From a bacterium UBA7470 (lineage in GTDB: Bacteria > Pseudomonadota > Gammaproteobacteria > Burkholderiales > Burkholderiaceae_C): a DNA stretch of 9,340 bases. This document shows, one piece after another, positions 1 to 7,317 of this stretch (its first letter is position 1; the number at the start of each line of letters is the position of its first letter). The notes under the pieces were generated by a model. That model saw only the letters and a program-made list of their open reading frames with translations, had not been told where the DNA came from and made no database searches. The translations under genes and the position numbers were made by a program. The DNA lies in contig DLPA01000102.1 of assembly GCA_002479815.1 (NCBI GenBank), positions 8,449 through 17,788 on the forward strand. The letters are read 5' to 3'.

Positions 1-1436
1 GGGTCGCGGCGCACCACGCCTTGGGCACCAAAGGCTGCGGCGGTGGTTTCCGACCCCATTGTGGCGGCCATATAGACCCCTTCGGTCCAGCTTTGGGCCT
101 CGGTGACGAGGGGCACGGTGGTGGAGCGACGACCGCCGAAGATGAAGGCATCAATCGGCACGCCAGCCGGATCGTCCCATGCGCTGTCCAGGGCGGGGTT
201 GTTGACCGCTGCCACGGTGAATCGGGCGTTGGGGTGCGCGGCTTTTGCACCTGTTTCTTGGGCGATGGCGGGTGTCCAGTCCTTGCCTTGCCAGTCGATC
301 AGGTGGGCAGGGGTGTCGCCCGTATCTTTTTCCATGCCTTCCCACCACACATCGCCGTCGTCGGTCAAGCCAACGTTGGTGAAGATCACGTCTTTGTCCA
401 AACTGGCCATGCAGTTGGGGTTGGTCAGGTTGTTGGTACCGGGGGCCACGCCAAAGTAGCCCGCTTCTGGGTTGATGGCGTACAGGCGGGTTTGGCCGTC
501 GGCGTCTTTGCGGGGCTTGATCCAAGCGATGTCGTCGCCAATCGTGGTGACTTTCCAGCCGTTGAAGGCTTCAGGCGGCACCAGCATGGAGAAGTTGGTT
601 TTGCCACAGGCGCTGGGGAAGGCCGCAGCGACGTGGTATTTTTTGCCTTCGGGACTGGTCACGCCCAAAATCAGCATGTGCTCGGCCAACCAGCCTTGGT
701 CACGGCCCATGGTGGAAGCGATCCGCAATGCAAAGCATTTTTTGCCCAACAAGGCATTGCCACCGTAACCAGAGCCGTAAGACCAAATTTCGCGGGTTTC
801 AGGGTAGTGAACGATGTATTTGACTTTGGGGTTGCAAGGCCAGGCCACGTCGGCCTGACCCGCTTGCAAGGGGGCGCCCACGGTGTGAACGCAAGGCACG
901 AAATCGCCATCCGTGCCGAGCACGTCAAACACCGCTTTGCCCATGCGGGTCATGATTTTCATGTTGACAGCGACATAGGGGCTGTCGGACAACTCGATGC
1001 CGATGTGGGCAATGGGCGACCCCAGTGGCCCCATGCTGAACGGCACAACGTACATGGTGCGACCCGCCATGCAGCCATCGAACAACGGTTGCAGCGTGGT
1101 GCGCATTTGCGCGGGTTCCATCCAGTTGTTGGTGGGGCCAGCGTCTTCCTTATTGGCAGAGCAAATGTAGGTGCGATCTTCGACACGCGCCACATCAGAC
1201 GGGTCAGAGCAGGCCAAATAGGAATTGGCACGTTTGGCGGGGTTGAGTTTCTTTAAGGTACCAGCGGCGACCATTTGGGCGCACAGACGGTCGTACTCTT
1301 CGGTGGAGCCATCGCACCAATGCACAGCAGCGGGTTTGCACAAAGCGACCATATCGGCCACCCACGCCACCAAGCGGTCGTGTTTGACATAAGAAGGGGT
1401 GTTCAGGCTCAAGCCTTGGATCACAGGGGCATTCAT
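1..1436 (-). CDS. pckG: Phosphoenolpyruvate carboxykinase (GTP), C-terminus cut by window edge
   Basis: This enzyme converts oxaloacetate plus GTP to phosphoenolpyruvate, CO2 and GDP, the cytoplasmic entry step of gluconeogenesis. The visible part is 478 codons; the family usually has about 600 residues, so roughly the last fifth lies outside the window. Diagnostic motifs read on the minus strand are the kinase-1 loop FPSACGKTNF, with the reactive family cysteine at residue 277 and ACGKTN at 276-281; the metal/nucleotide motif GDDIAWI at 300-306; and VPIDAFIFGGRR further on, whose arginines belong to the GTP-PEPCK active site. The ATP-dependent family lacks this arrangement. The ATG at 1436 is chosen because GGAG sits 8 nt upstream (minus-strand 1448-1445) and the reading MNAPVIQGLSLNTP is typical of proteobacterial PckG. 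No break is seen in the frame. It is probably transcribed alone, because a terminator separates it from the upstream small gene. Confidence 0.97.
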   Translation of the reverse strand, partial: MNAPVIQGLSLNTPSYVKHDRLVAWVADMVALCKPAAVHWCDGSTEEYDRLCAQMVAAGTLKKLNPAKRANSYLACSDPSDVARVEDRTYICSANKEDAGPTNNWMEPAQMRTTLQPLFDGCMAGRTMYVVPFSMGPLGSPIAHIGIELSDSPYVAVNMKIMTRMGKAVFDVLGTDGDFVPCVHTVGAPLQAGQADVAWPCNPKVKYIVHYPETREIWSYGSGYGGNALLGKKCFALRIASTMGRDQGWLAEHMLILGVTSPEGKKYHVAAAFPSACGKTNFSMLVPPEAFNGWKVTTIGDDIAWIKPRKDADGQTRLYAINPEAGYFGVAPGTNNLTNPNCMASLDKDVIFTNVGLTDDGDVWWEGMEKDTGDTPAHLIDWQGKDWTPAIAQETGAKAAHPNARFTVAAVNNPALDSAWDDPAGVPIDAFIFGGRRSTTVPLVTEAQSWTEGVYMAATMGSETTAAAFGAQGVVRRD

Positions 1437-1444
1437 GAGGACGA

Positions 1445-1448
1445 CTCC
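1445..1448 (-). promoter_or_regulatory. Shine-Dalgarno site of pckG
   Basis: On the minus strand GGAG lies 8 nt before the ATG at 1436. It fixes the pckG start. The nearer copy of the 13-bp direct repeat begins one base upstream of it. Confidence 0.75.
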
Positions 1449-1483
1449 AGATGTTCAAAAAATGAAAGTGAGATGTTCAAAAA
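1449..1483 (-). repeat. Pair of 13-bp direct repeats in the pckG leader
   Basis: The 13-mer agatgttcaaaaa (plus strand) occurs at 1449-1461 and exactly again at 1471-1483. The pitch is 22 bp, close to two helical turns. On the coding strand of pckG each copy reads TTTTTGAACATCT, and the copy nearer the gene abuts the Shine-Dalgarno site. This is seen directly. A role as a tandem operator, or as an RNA element controlling access to the ribosome site, is inference; I cannot match it to a known regulator's site. Confidence 0.6.
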
Positions 1484-1758
1484 CGTCCCACCCAAGAGTG
1501 TCACTTGCAAATGGCTCACAAGTCATGAAAGGTCGAGACGTATTTCAACACCCCAAACAAGGGTTGCGTCTCGGTCGGCGCGCGGGGGCTGCGAAGCGGT
1601 GCGCTGATTGCAGGCTGATGTCGAGCAGCAGAAGGGGTATGTCCTGCCACCCAAACCGTGTGTCGGCCAAGGGCCTGTATTCTAAGAAAAATCGGCAATA
1701 GGTTACGAACAAGTTACATGCAGAAAACGCATAACTTAATGCCGAAAGATGCAGTGAC

Positions 1759-1785
1759 CAAAAAAATAGCCGGGCAGTGCCGGCT
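1759..1785 (-). terminator. Rho-independent terminator of the small membrane protein gene
   Basis: Read on the minus strand, a 6-bp perfect stem AGCCGG/CCGGCT (1785-1780 with 1773-1768) closes a 6-nt loop and is followed by A and then seven T. It begins 22 nt after the stop codon of the 48-residue gene ending at 1808. It should insulate pckG from transcription coming from upstream. Confidence 0.8.
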
Positions 1786-1807
1786 TGGTCGTTGCGGCTG
1801 GCGCAGC

Positions 1808-1954
1808 TCAGGCCATGAAGACCGCAATAAACGCCAACAAGAAAATCATCACAGCGCCAGCAAGCGGCAACACCACGGGGATGTCGTTCACCACCGCCTC
1901 AGCAGGATCCTCAGACTTAGCCGCCATGTCAACATAACTGGTTTCGTGTTTCAT
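1808..1954 (-). CDS. Small single-pass membrane protein, 48 residues, unknown function
   Basis: I do not recognise this protein. Its first 24 residues are polar and acidic, with Glu and Asp at 4, 9, 15, 16, 19 and 24 and Lys only at 2 and 13. Residues 25-47 (IPVVLPLAG...AVFM) form one uninterrupted hydrophobic helix reaching the C-terminus, with Pro26 and Pro30 near its start. It therefore looks like a tail-anchored inner-membrane peptide without a cleavable signal. The ATG at 1954 is preferred over the in-frame one at 2047 because AGGAG lies 8 nt before it, whereas the longer form would start inside the putative promoter. A candidate promoter at 2017-2044 and a clear terminator 22 nt past the stop bracket it as its own transcription unit, which supports a real gene. 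Read-through from ilvA, 86 nt upstream, is also possible. Confidence 0.72.
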   Translation of the reverse strand: MKHETSYVDMAAKSEDPAEAVVNDIPVVLPLAGAVMIFLLAFIAVFMA

Positions 1955-1962
1955 ACAAAAGA

Positions 1963-1967
1963 CTCCT
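1963..1967 (-). promoter_or_regulatory. Shine-Dalgarno site deciding the start of the 48-residue gene
   Basis: AGGAG on the minus strand lies 8 nt before the ATG at 1954. It argues against the in-frame upstream ATG at 2047. Confidence 0.75.
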
Positions 1968-2016
1968 AAAGCTACAACGCAAGAAAAAGCAGGGGGTTTG
2001 ATCAGTTCAACCCTCG

Positions 2017-2044
2017 ATTTTAAAGTGTATCTGTCGCTCTTCAA
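2017..2044 (-). promoter_or_regulatory. Candidate sigma70 promoter for the 48-residue gene
   Basis: On the minus strand, TTGAAG (2044-2039, 4 of 6 to consensus) and TAAAAT (2022-2017, 5 of 6) are separated by 16 bp. The -35 box overlaps the ilvA stop codon. Transcription would begin near 2010, giving a leader of about 55 nt. The match is good but has no experimental support. Confidence 0.5.
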
Positions 2045-3255
2045 CACAAACCAGCATCAAAACCAGCCGTTTTCAGCGCTGCAAGGACTTCTTCAATGTG
2101 TGCTCGTCCTCGGGTTTGCAGCACCAACTCTATTTCGACGTTTTGTGCCGCTAACAAGGTGAAGGCGCGTTGATGCTGAACCTCGTTGACATTGGCCCCC
2201 GCTTGGGCAATGACGGTGGTGATGTGGGCCAAGGACCCGGGGACGTCACGGGTGTTGACACGCAGACGGGCCAAACGCCCTGCGCGTACCATGCCCCGCT
2301 CGATGATGGACGCCAACAGCAGCGGGTCGATGTTGCCACCGCACAGCACCAAGCCGACTTTTTGGCCGCGAAAGGCATGGGGGTAGCGCAAGAGCGCCGC
2401 CAAACCAGCCGCACCCGCCCCCTCGACCAAGGTTTTTTCAATGTCCAGCAGCAACACAATCGCTTGTTCGATGTCGCCTTCATCCACCAGCAGCCAATCA
2501 TCCACATGCTGCCCAACGATCGCCTGTGGAAGCTGGCCCGGGGAGTTGACTGCAATGCCTTCAGCGATGGTATTCAACGCGCCCAAAGGATGATGGCTGC
2601 CAGTCATGGCGTTGACCATCGCTGGAAAGCGTTGTGTTTGCACGCCCACGATGCGAATGTGCGGATTGAGTGCCTTCGCCGCCGTTGCGATTCCCGCAAT
2701 CAGACCGCCCCCCCCGACTGCAATCACCAAGGTCTCCAAATCGGGCACGGCTTGCAGCATTTCCAGCCCGACCGTGCCCTGCCCTGCAACGATGGCCTCA
2801 TCGTCATAAGGGTGGACAAAGGTCAAGCCTTGCGCTTGTGCCAACTCGTAGGCGTGCGCTCGTGCTTCGTCCAGGCTTTGACCATACAACACGACTTCCG
2901 CGCCAAACCCTTGAGTGCGTTCGACTTTGACACCGGGCGTAAAGACGGGCATCACAATCACTGCCCGCAAGCCCAAGCGTTGGGCGTGATAGGCCACGCC
3001 TTGCGCGTGATTCCCCGCAGACATGGCGATCACGCCACGCACAGCAGACGGTTCGCTCATCAACTGTGTGAGCTTGTTGCACGCCCCACGTTCTTTGAAC
3101 GAGGCGGTGTATTGCAAGTTCTCAAACTTCAAATACACCTGCGCCCCCGTCAGTTGGGACAAGGTACGAGACGCCACGCAAGGGGTTTGAAGGACATGGG
3201 GTGCAAGGCGTTGCGCTGCTTGCTGAATCGCTTGAAAATGGATCATCCCTTCCAT
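2041..3255 (-). CDS. ilvA: Threonine ammonia-lyase (threonine dehydratase), PLP-dependent, with C-terminal ACT domain
   Basis: This fold-type II PLP enzyme deaminates threonine to 2-oxobutanoate and ammonia, the first committed step toward isoleucine. In 404 residues the sequence shows the Schiff-base lysine in TASFKERGA (Lys54), the substrate loop SAGNHAQG (79-86), the PLP-phosphate glycine loop VGGGGLIAG (180-188) and LCGGNID (304-310). A single ACT domain follows from about residue 330 (RVNTRDVPGSLAHI...), a likely allosteric amino-acid site. The length and single ACT domain match the medium-length form, not the roughly 510-residue enterobacterial IlvA with its larger regulatory domain, so a mainly catabolic role cannot be excluded. 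The start is uncertain: ATG 3255 has no Shine-Dalgarno site, and ATG 3246 has GGAAGGG but too close. The gene diverges from the FIST operon. Confidence 0.93.
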   Translation of the reverse strand: MEGMIHFQAIQQAAQRLAPHVLQTPCVASRTLSQLTGAQVYLKFENLQYTASFKERGACNKLTQLMSEPSAVRGVIAMSAGNHAQGVAYHAQRLGLRAVIVMPVFTPGVKVERTQGFGAEVVLYGQSLDEARAHAYELAQAQGLTFVHPYDDEAIVAGQGTVGLEMLQAVPDLETLVIAVGGGGLIAGIATAAKALNPHIRIVGVQTQRFPAMVNAMTGSHHPLGALNTIAEGIAVNSPGQLPQAIVGQHVDDWLLVDEGDIEQAIVLLLDIEKTLVEGAGAAGLAALLRYPHAFRGQKVGLVLCGGNIDPLLLASIIERGMVRAGRLARLRVNTRDVPGSLAHITTVIAQAGANVNEVQHQRAFTLLAAQNVEIELVLQTRGRAHIEEVLAALKTAGFDAGLC

Positions 3256-3256
3256 T

Positions 3257-3286
3257 TTGCGTCAACACACCCGATTGCGGTATGCT
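3257..3286 (+). promoter_or_regulatory. Candidate promoter of the FIST-kinase-receiver operon
   Basis: TTGCGT (3257-3262) and TATGCT (3281-3286, 4 of 6 to consensus) are 18 bp apart in the 67-bp gap between the divergent ilvA and FIST genes. The match is weak, and its support is mainly its position about 37 bp before the FIST start codon. I found no equally good pair for ilvA on the other strand. Confidence 0.3.
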
Positions 3287-3309
3287 GGTTTGCGAGAGAA
3301 GGCCTTTTT

Positions 3310-3313
3310 GGAG
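3310..3313 (+). promoter_or_regulatory. Shine-Dalgarno site deciding the FIST start
   Basis: GGAG lies 9 nt before the ATG at 3323. An in-frame ATG-less extension is open back to 3257, but it has no ribosome site and would overlap the promoter region. Confidence 0.65.
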
Positions 3314-3322
3314 TATCACCCC

Positions 3323-4486
3323 ATGCAAATCAGACAGTGTGTATTGCCTCAATCCGACTGGCCTTTGACGCGGCCAGCGGCTTTCGCGTCTTTTGATGCC
3401 CATCTGGTGCTGGTGTTTGCCAGCTTAGAAGCCTTGCAGAGCTTAGATGAGTCCCGCTTCGATGCGGTACGCGCATGGCAAGCGCAGGCCCAATGGGTGG
3501 GTTGTTCCACGGCGGGCGAAATTTCGGGGCAGGGCGTGTCCGATGGCAGCATCGTGCTGACCGCGCTGCGCTTTGACACCCCGGCCTTTCGTGTGGTCCG
3601 TACGCCATTGGCCGACATGGGGGACTCGCAAGCCGCTGGGCAGCGTCTGGCGGCTCAATTGCAAGCGCCCGATTTGCGCCATGTCTTGGTGCTGGGACAA
3701 GGCGCACACATCAACGGCAGCGCCTTGGTGCAAGGGCTGGTGGCGCATTTGCCGCCTCAGGTCTTGGTGACGGGGGGGCTGGCGGGCGATGGGGGGCGCT
3801 TCACGGGGGCGAGGGTGTTGGGGCCCACAGGTGTGTCAGGGCAGGACGTTGTGGCGATTGGCTTTGACGGGCCGACGTGGCACATCACCCACGGGTCGTT
3901 GGGGGGCTGGCAAGCGTTTGGCCCCATACGCAGCATCACGCGCAGCGAAGGCAATGTCTTGTATTCGCTGGACCACGAACCTGCCTTGTCCATTTACAAA
4001 CGCTATCTGGGGGACTATGCGGCACAGCTTCCCGCCTCGGGCTTGCTGTTTCCGTGGTCGGTGCTGTCCACCCAAGCCGATCAGCCCGGCGTGACGCGCA
4101 CCATCTTGGGCATCAACGAAGACGATGGCAGTTTGATTTTGGCGGGCGATGTCCCCCAGGGCGGGCACATGCAGTTGATGCGGGCCTCAGTCGATGCCTT
4201 GGTCGATGCCGCAGAAGACGCGGCCCAAGCCGCCGGTGAAGGCCAAGCCAGCAATCAAACCCGCTTGGCTCTGTTGGTGAGTTGCGTTGGCCGAAAACTG
4301 GTCATGGGCGGTCGTGTCGATGAAGAAGTCGAGGCTGTGGCTGACGTACTGGGACAATACACCACGCTGGCGGGTTTTTACTCCAATGGCGAAATCAGCC
4401 CGCACATCCACACCATGGATTGCAAGCTGCACAACCAAACCATGACCATCACAGTATTGGGTGAAACCACCATCGCCGCCGCATGA
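3323..4486 (+). CDS. FIST-domain sensor protein (NosP-like), first gene of a phosphorelay operon
   Basis: This 387-residue soluble protein has no signal peptide or membrane helix and covers the usual FIST_N plus FIST_C pair. The N-domain, about 26-205, carries VGCSTAGEI (59-67) and TGGLAGDGGRF (150-160). The C-domain, about 213-360, carries ALSIYKRYLG (221-230), the hallmark SCVGRK (320-325) and GFYSNGEISP (351-360). FIST proteins are intracellular ligand sensors. In Pseudomonas, Legionella, Vibrio and Shewanella, members called NosP bind haem, sense nitric oxide and control a histidine kinase encoded beside them. The same neighbourhood here makes that role plausible, but haem binding cannot be read from sequence, and FIST domains have also been proposed to bind other small ligands such as amino acids. 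The stop codon overlaps the kinase start as ATGA, so the two are probably translated together and act as a pair. Confidence 0.92.
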   Translation: MQIRQCVLPQSDWPLTRPAAFASFDAHLVLVFASLEALQSLDESRFDAVRAWQAQAQWVGCSTAGEISGQGVSDGSIVLTALRFDTPAFRVVRTPLADMGDSQAAGQRLAAQLQAPDLRHVLVLGQGAHINGSALVQGLVAHLPPQVLVTGGLAGDGGRFTGARVLGPTGVSGQDVVAIGFDGPTWHITHGSLGGWQAFGPIRSITRSEGNVLYSLDHEPALSIYKRYLGDYAAQLPASGLLFPWSVLSTQADQPGVTRTILGINEDDGSLILAGDVPQGGHMQLMRASVDALVDAAEDAAQAAGEGQASNQTRLALLVSCVGRKLVMGGRVDEEVEAVADVLGQYTTLAGFYSNGEISPHIHTMDCKLHNQTMTITVLGETTIAAA

Positions 4487-7317
4487 ACCCCAGCCGCTTA
4501 TTGTTGCGTCAGTTGCGCCGTGCATGGAGCGTGGGGAGTTCGGAAGCCCTCATGCAGTTGATGGCCTTAGCTCAAACCCATGCACAGGACGAGACGCTTG
4601 CGCCTGAGTTGCGTCAGGTCTTGTCCAACCTACCGCTTTTGTTCGAGCAAGTGGACGACACCTACGCCCAGCACGAGCGTGACTTGGCCCTGAGCCAGCG
4701 CAGCCTAGACATCAGCTCGCAAGAACTGTCCAGCGCCAACCAAAAGCTCTGGCTCGAGCGCCAACAAATGCAGCGTTCGGCAGAAAGCCTGCGCGACACG
4801 CTGGCGCATTTACTGCCCCAGCAACACACGCCAGCCAGTGCGGCATTGCCTGAGGATTTGGAAAGCATGGCGCACCAAGTCGCCTTGCTGGTGCAAGACC
4901 TCGACAAATCCAGACAAGAACTCCATGCCAGCGAAGAACGCTTGGCCTTGGCCATCCAAGGCTCCAGCATCGGTTTGTGGGATTGGAACCTGCAAACCGA
5001 CGATGTGCACTTCAGCCGCGAATGGGCCGCCTTGTTGGGCTACGACAGCCATGAACTCAAGCAACACGCCGCCACCTTGGTCGAATTGCTGCATGGCGAC
5101 GATGCCCGTGCGTTTGGCGAGACGGTGAGTGCGTATTTCAACGGCGAAGCCACAGATATTTTCAGAGCAGAGGCACGTTTGCGCTGCAAGACGGGGGAGT
5201 TCAAGTGGCTGGAATTCAAAGGCCGTGTCGTTCAGTCCGACGACGATGGAACCCCTTCACGAGCCACGGGTGTCACCAGTGATATTTCAGCTCGCAAGTC
5301 GTGGGAGGAAGCCCTTGCCCAGGCCCGAGACGCGGCAGAAGCCGCCAGTCGCGCCAAAGGCGATTTTCTAGCGCACATGAGCCACGAAATTCGCACCCCC
5401 ATGAACGGCGTGATCGGCATGCTGGAGACCTTGTCTCTGACCAAGCAGACGCCGCATCAGATGGAGCTGACATCCATCGCTAAAAGCAGCGCTGAAAGCC
5501 TGCTGGGCCTGATCAACGACATCCTGGATCATTCCAAAATTGAAGCCGGCATGTTGGTCATCGAGTCCATCAGCTTTGATGGGCGGCAACTGCTGGAAAA
5601 CATGGCCGATTCGATGGCCTTGACGGTCAGTAAGAAAAACCTGGACATGATCCTGGATGTGGACCCCAAGTTGCCCAAACGTCTGGTGGGTGACCCCAAC
5701 CGCTTGCGTCAGGTGCTGTCCAACCTGCTCAGCAATGCCGTCAAGTTCACGGCGGAGGGGCACATCCGTATCAGCGCCAAACCGATTGATCTGGCGCCAG
5801 GTCAAAACACTGTTCGTATCCGGTTTTGTGTGGAGGACACGGGCATTGGCATGACGCCAGAGCAATCGGCGCGTATTTTTGACAAGTTCACGCAAGCCGA
5901 TGTGTCCACCACCCGTGTCTACGGCGGCACCGGTTTGGGTTTGGCCATTTTCCGGCAACTGGTTGACTTGATGGGTGGCGAGTTTGGTGTCGACAGTGAG
6001 CCAGGCAAGGGCAGTCGCTTCTGGGTGACGATGCCCTTCCCGATGGAGGACGAACCGGCAGAGGCCCCATCTTCTGTTGCCGGTAAACGGGTGGCCTTTG
6101 TGACCGATGGCACCCCACACGCCGATGTGTTGCTGCAAGAGTTAGGGCAATTGGGCATCCACACCGATGTGTTGGATACGGGCTTTACCGTGCTGGATTA
6201 TGGTGATCCCAATGCGGGCCATACGCCCCCTGATGCCTTCATCTTTTCTGCGCAAATGCAGGGCATTGACGCCGTGAGTTTGTCGCAAGCATTGCAAGAA
6301 GATCCGCTGTTGAAGTCGATCCCGCGGGTGGCTTACGTCCCTGCAACGGGGGGACATACCACCGAAGACATGATCTCGTCGGGGTTGCTTGGCGCCATTT
6401 CAAGGCCTTTGCATCAGTCTGATGTGGTCAGCGTGATGCGCGCGGTGTTGTTGCCTGGGCAGACTCGCAAGTTTGTGAGTCGCCAGACGCTGAACCAGAC
6501 ACCCACCAAAAACCTGCGCAGCGATGCCATTCACTTCCGTGGCAAGCGCATTTTGGTGGTTGACGACAACTTGGTGAACCAGAAGGTGGCCGTCAGCCTG
6601 TTGGGCCCCTATGGCTGTGAGATCGCATGTGCCAACAATGGGCAGGAGGCGGTCGATATGGCTGCCTCACAACGGTTTGATCTGATCTTCATGGATTGCC
6701 AGATGCCGGTGATGGATGGCTTTGAAGCGACGCGCCAAATCCGTCTGAAAGAGGACCATGGTGGCCGTCGCCTGCCCATTGTGGCGCTGACGGCCAGTGC
6801 GATGTCCGAAGACAGCGTCAAGTGTCGGTTAGCTGGTATGGATGACTACTTGTCCAAGCCCATCAGGCCTGATTCCATTGTGGCTGTTTTGGACCGATGG
6901 TTGCATGCCACGCCTAATTTTGTGCAGACTGAGCCTGATCCGAAAGACGACGAAGCAGGTCAGGAGATCGATTCGGCGATGGAAGAGTTCCTGAACATGA
7001 AGGACGCGCTGGGTGACAGCTACGAGGGTTTGGTGAGCCTTTACCTGGAGGATGCAGCTGGCAAGTTGCAGACGCTCAAGCAACAGATTCAGCAATGGCC
7101 GTCCGCTCATGAGGTGATGCAAACTGCACACGCCTTGAAGGGGCCGACCTTGGCCATGGGGGCGCGAGACTTCGCCTCACTGCTCAACGACATCGAAGCC
7201 GCTGCGCGTGACGAAAATCAAGATCGTGTGCGCGAAGTGGCACCAAAATTGGACGAACAGTTCACCCAGGTTCGTAAGACTCTGGAAGAATTGGCAGTCA
7301 CAGGAGTGACAGCGTGA
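4483..7317 (+). CDS. Cytoplasmic hybrid histidine kinase: coiled coil, PAS, HisKA, HATPase, pseudo-receiver, receiver, Hpt
   Basis: This 944-residue kinase has no transmembrane segment. In order it has a long heptad-like helical region (about 60-150), a PAS/PAC module (about 151-273, ending VTSDISARK), HisKA with phospho-acceptor His301 in MSHEIRTPMN, and HATPase_c with N-box NLLSNAVKFT (414-423), DTGIGM (452-457), FDKF (466-469) and GGTGLGLAI (481-489). A degenerate receiver (about 534-656) follows, then a complete receiver (about 687-806; Asp694/695, Asp738, Thr770, Lys792) and an Hpt domain (about 830-940) with His883 in AHALKG. The expected relay is His301 to Asp738 to His883. The layout resembles BarA- or NahK-type kinases. 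Translation starts inside the FIST stop codon with no visible Shine-Dalgarno site, which suggests translational coupling. The input is probably the FIST protein plus the PAS domain; the PAS ligand is unknown. Confidence 0.95.
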   Translation: MNPSRLLLRQLRRAWSVGSSEALMQLMALAQTHAQDETLAPELRQVLSNLPLLFEQVDDTYAQHERDLALSQRSLDISSQELSSANQKLWLERQQMQRSAESLRDTLAHLLPQQHTPASAALPEDLESMAHQVALLVQDLDKSRQELHASEERLALAIQGSSIGLWDWNLQTDDVHFSREWAALLGYDSHELKQHAATLVELLHGDDARAFGETVSAYFNGEATDIFRAEARLRCKTGEFKWLEFKGRVVQSDDDGTPSRATGVTSDISARKSWEEALAQARDAAEAASRAKGDFLAHMSHEIRTPMNGVIGMLETLSLTKQTPHQMELTSIAKSSAESLLGLINDILDHSKIEAGMLVIESISFDGRQLLENMADSMALTVSKKNLDMILDVDPKLPKRLVGDPNRLRQVLSNLLSNAVKFTAEGHIRISAKPIDLAPGQNTVRIRFCVEDTGIGMTPEQSARIFDKFTQADVSTTRVYGGTGLGLAIFRQLVDLMGGEFGVDSEPGKGSRFWVTMPFPMEDEPAEAPSSVAGKRVAFVTDGTPHADVLLQELGQLGIHTDVLDTGFTVLDYGDPNAGHTPPDAFIFSAQMQGIDAVSLSQALQEDPLLKSIPRVAYVPATGGHTTEDMISSGLLGAISRPLHQSDVVSVMRAVLLPGQTRKFVSRQTLNQTPTKNLRSDAIHFRGKRILVVDDNLVNQKVAVSLLGPYGCEIACANNGQEAVDMAASQRFDLIFMDCQMPVMDGFEATRQIRLKEDHGGRRLPIVALTASAMSEDSVKCRLAGMDDYLSKPIRPDSIVAVLDRWLHATPNFVQTEPDPKDDEAGQEIDSAMEEFLNMKDALGDSYEGLVSLYLEDAAGKLQTLKQQIQQWPSAHEVMQTAHALKGPTLAMGARDFASLLNDIEAAARDENQDRVREVAPKLDEQFTQVRKTLEELAVTGVTA
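7302..7316 (+). promoter_or_regulatory. Shine-Dalgarno site and GTG start of the stand-alone receiver gene
   Basis: AGGAG (7302-7306) lies 7 nt before the GTG at 7314, within the last kinase codons. GTGA joins this start to the kinase stop codon in a 4-nt overlap. No nearby ATG would preserve the receiver's first beta strand. Confidence 0.75.

Larger units (their letters stand above)
1437..1807. other. Intergenic region upstream of pckG, no convincing gene
   Basis: This 371-bp stretch has short open frames on both strands, but none has a ribosome site together with recognisable protein character. It holds the direct repeat at 1449-1483, an imperfect hairpin at 1711-1737 (arms AAGTTACATGC and GCATAACTT, with a 2-nt bulge and a 7-nt loop), and the terminator at 1759-1785. 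A hexamer TAGAAT on the minus strand at 1684-1679 lies in an AT-rich patch and could be the -10 of a pckG promoter, giving a leader of about 235 nt. I see no good -35 at 16-18 bp from it, so this is only a candidate. Confidence 0.5.

Noticed and set aside
21..1256. Long plus-strand open frame of 411 codons antisense to pckG
   Set aside because: It mirrors the codon bias of pckG on the other strand; its translation is rich in Gly, His and Val with no domain pattern, while pckG motifs are unambiguous.
1516..1698. Minus-strand 60-codon open frame upstream of pckG
   Set aside because: No ribosome site, Pro/Arg-rich translation without structure, and it falls in probable leader DNA.
1955..2047. 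31-codon N-terminal extension of the small membrane protein
   Set aside because: The added residues have no matching ribosome site and would begin upstream of the candidate promoter's start of transcription; AGGAG points to ATG 1954.
3257..3322. 22-codon N-terminal extension of the FIST protein
   Set aside because: No Shine-Dalgarno site, basic low-complexity residues unlike FIST proteins, and overlap with the likely promoter; ATG 3323 has GGAG at 9 nt.
2170..3396. Plus-strand open frame of 408 codons antisense to ilvA and running into the FIST gene
   Set aside because: It covers a well-supported PLP enzyme on the other strand, shows no recognisable motifs and overlaps the start of a real operon.
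5368..6138. Minus-strand open frame of 256 codons inside the kinase gene
   Set aside because: It is a shadow of the HisKA/HATPase coding region, with low-complexity Gln/His-rich translation and no ribosome site.
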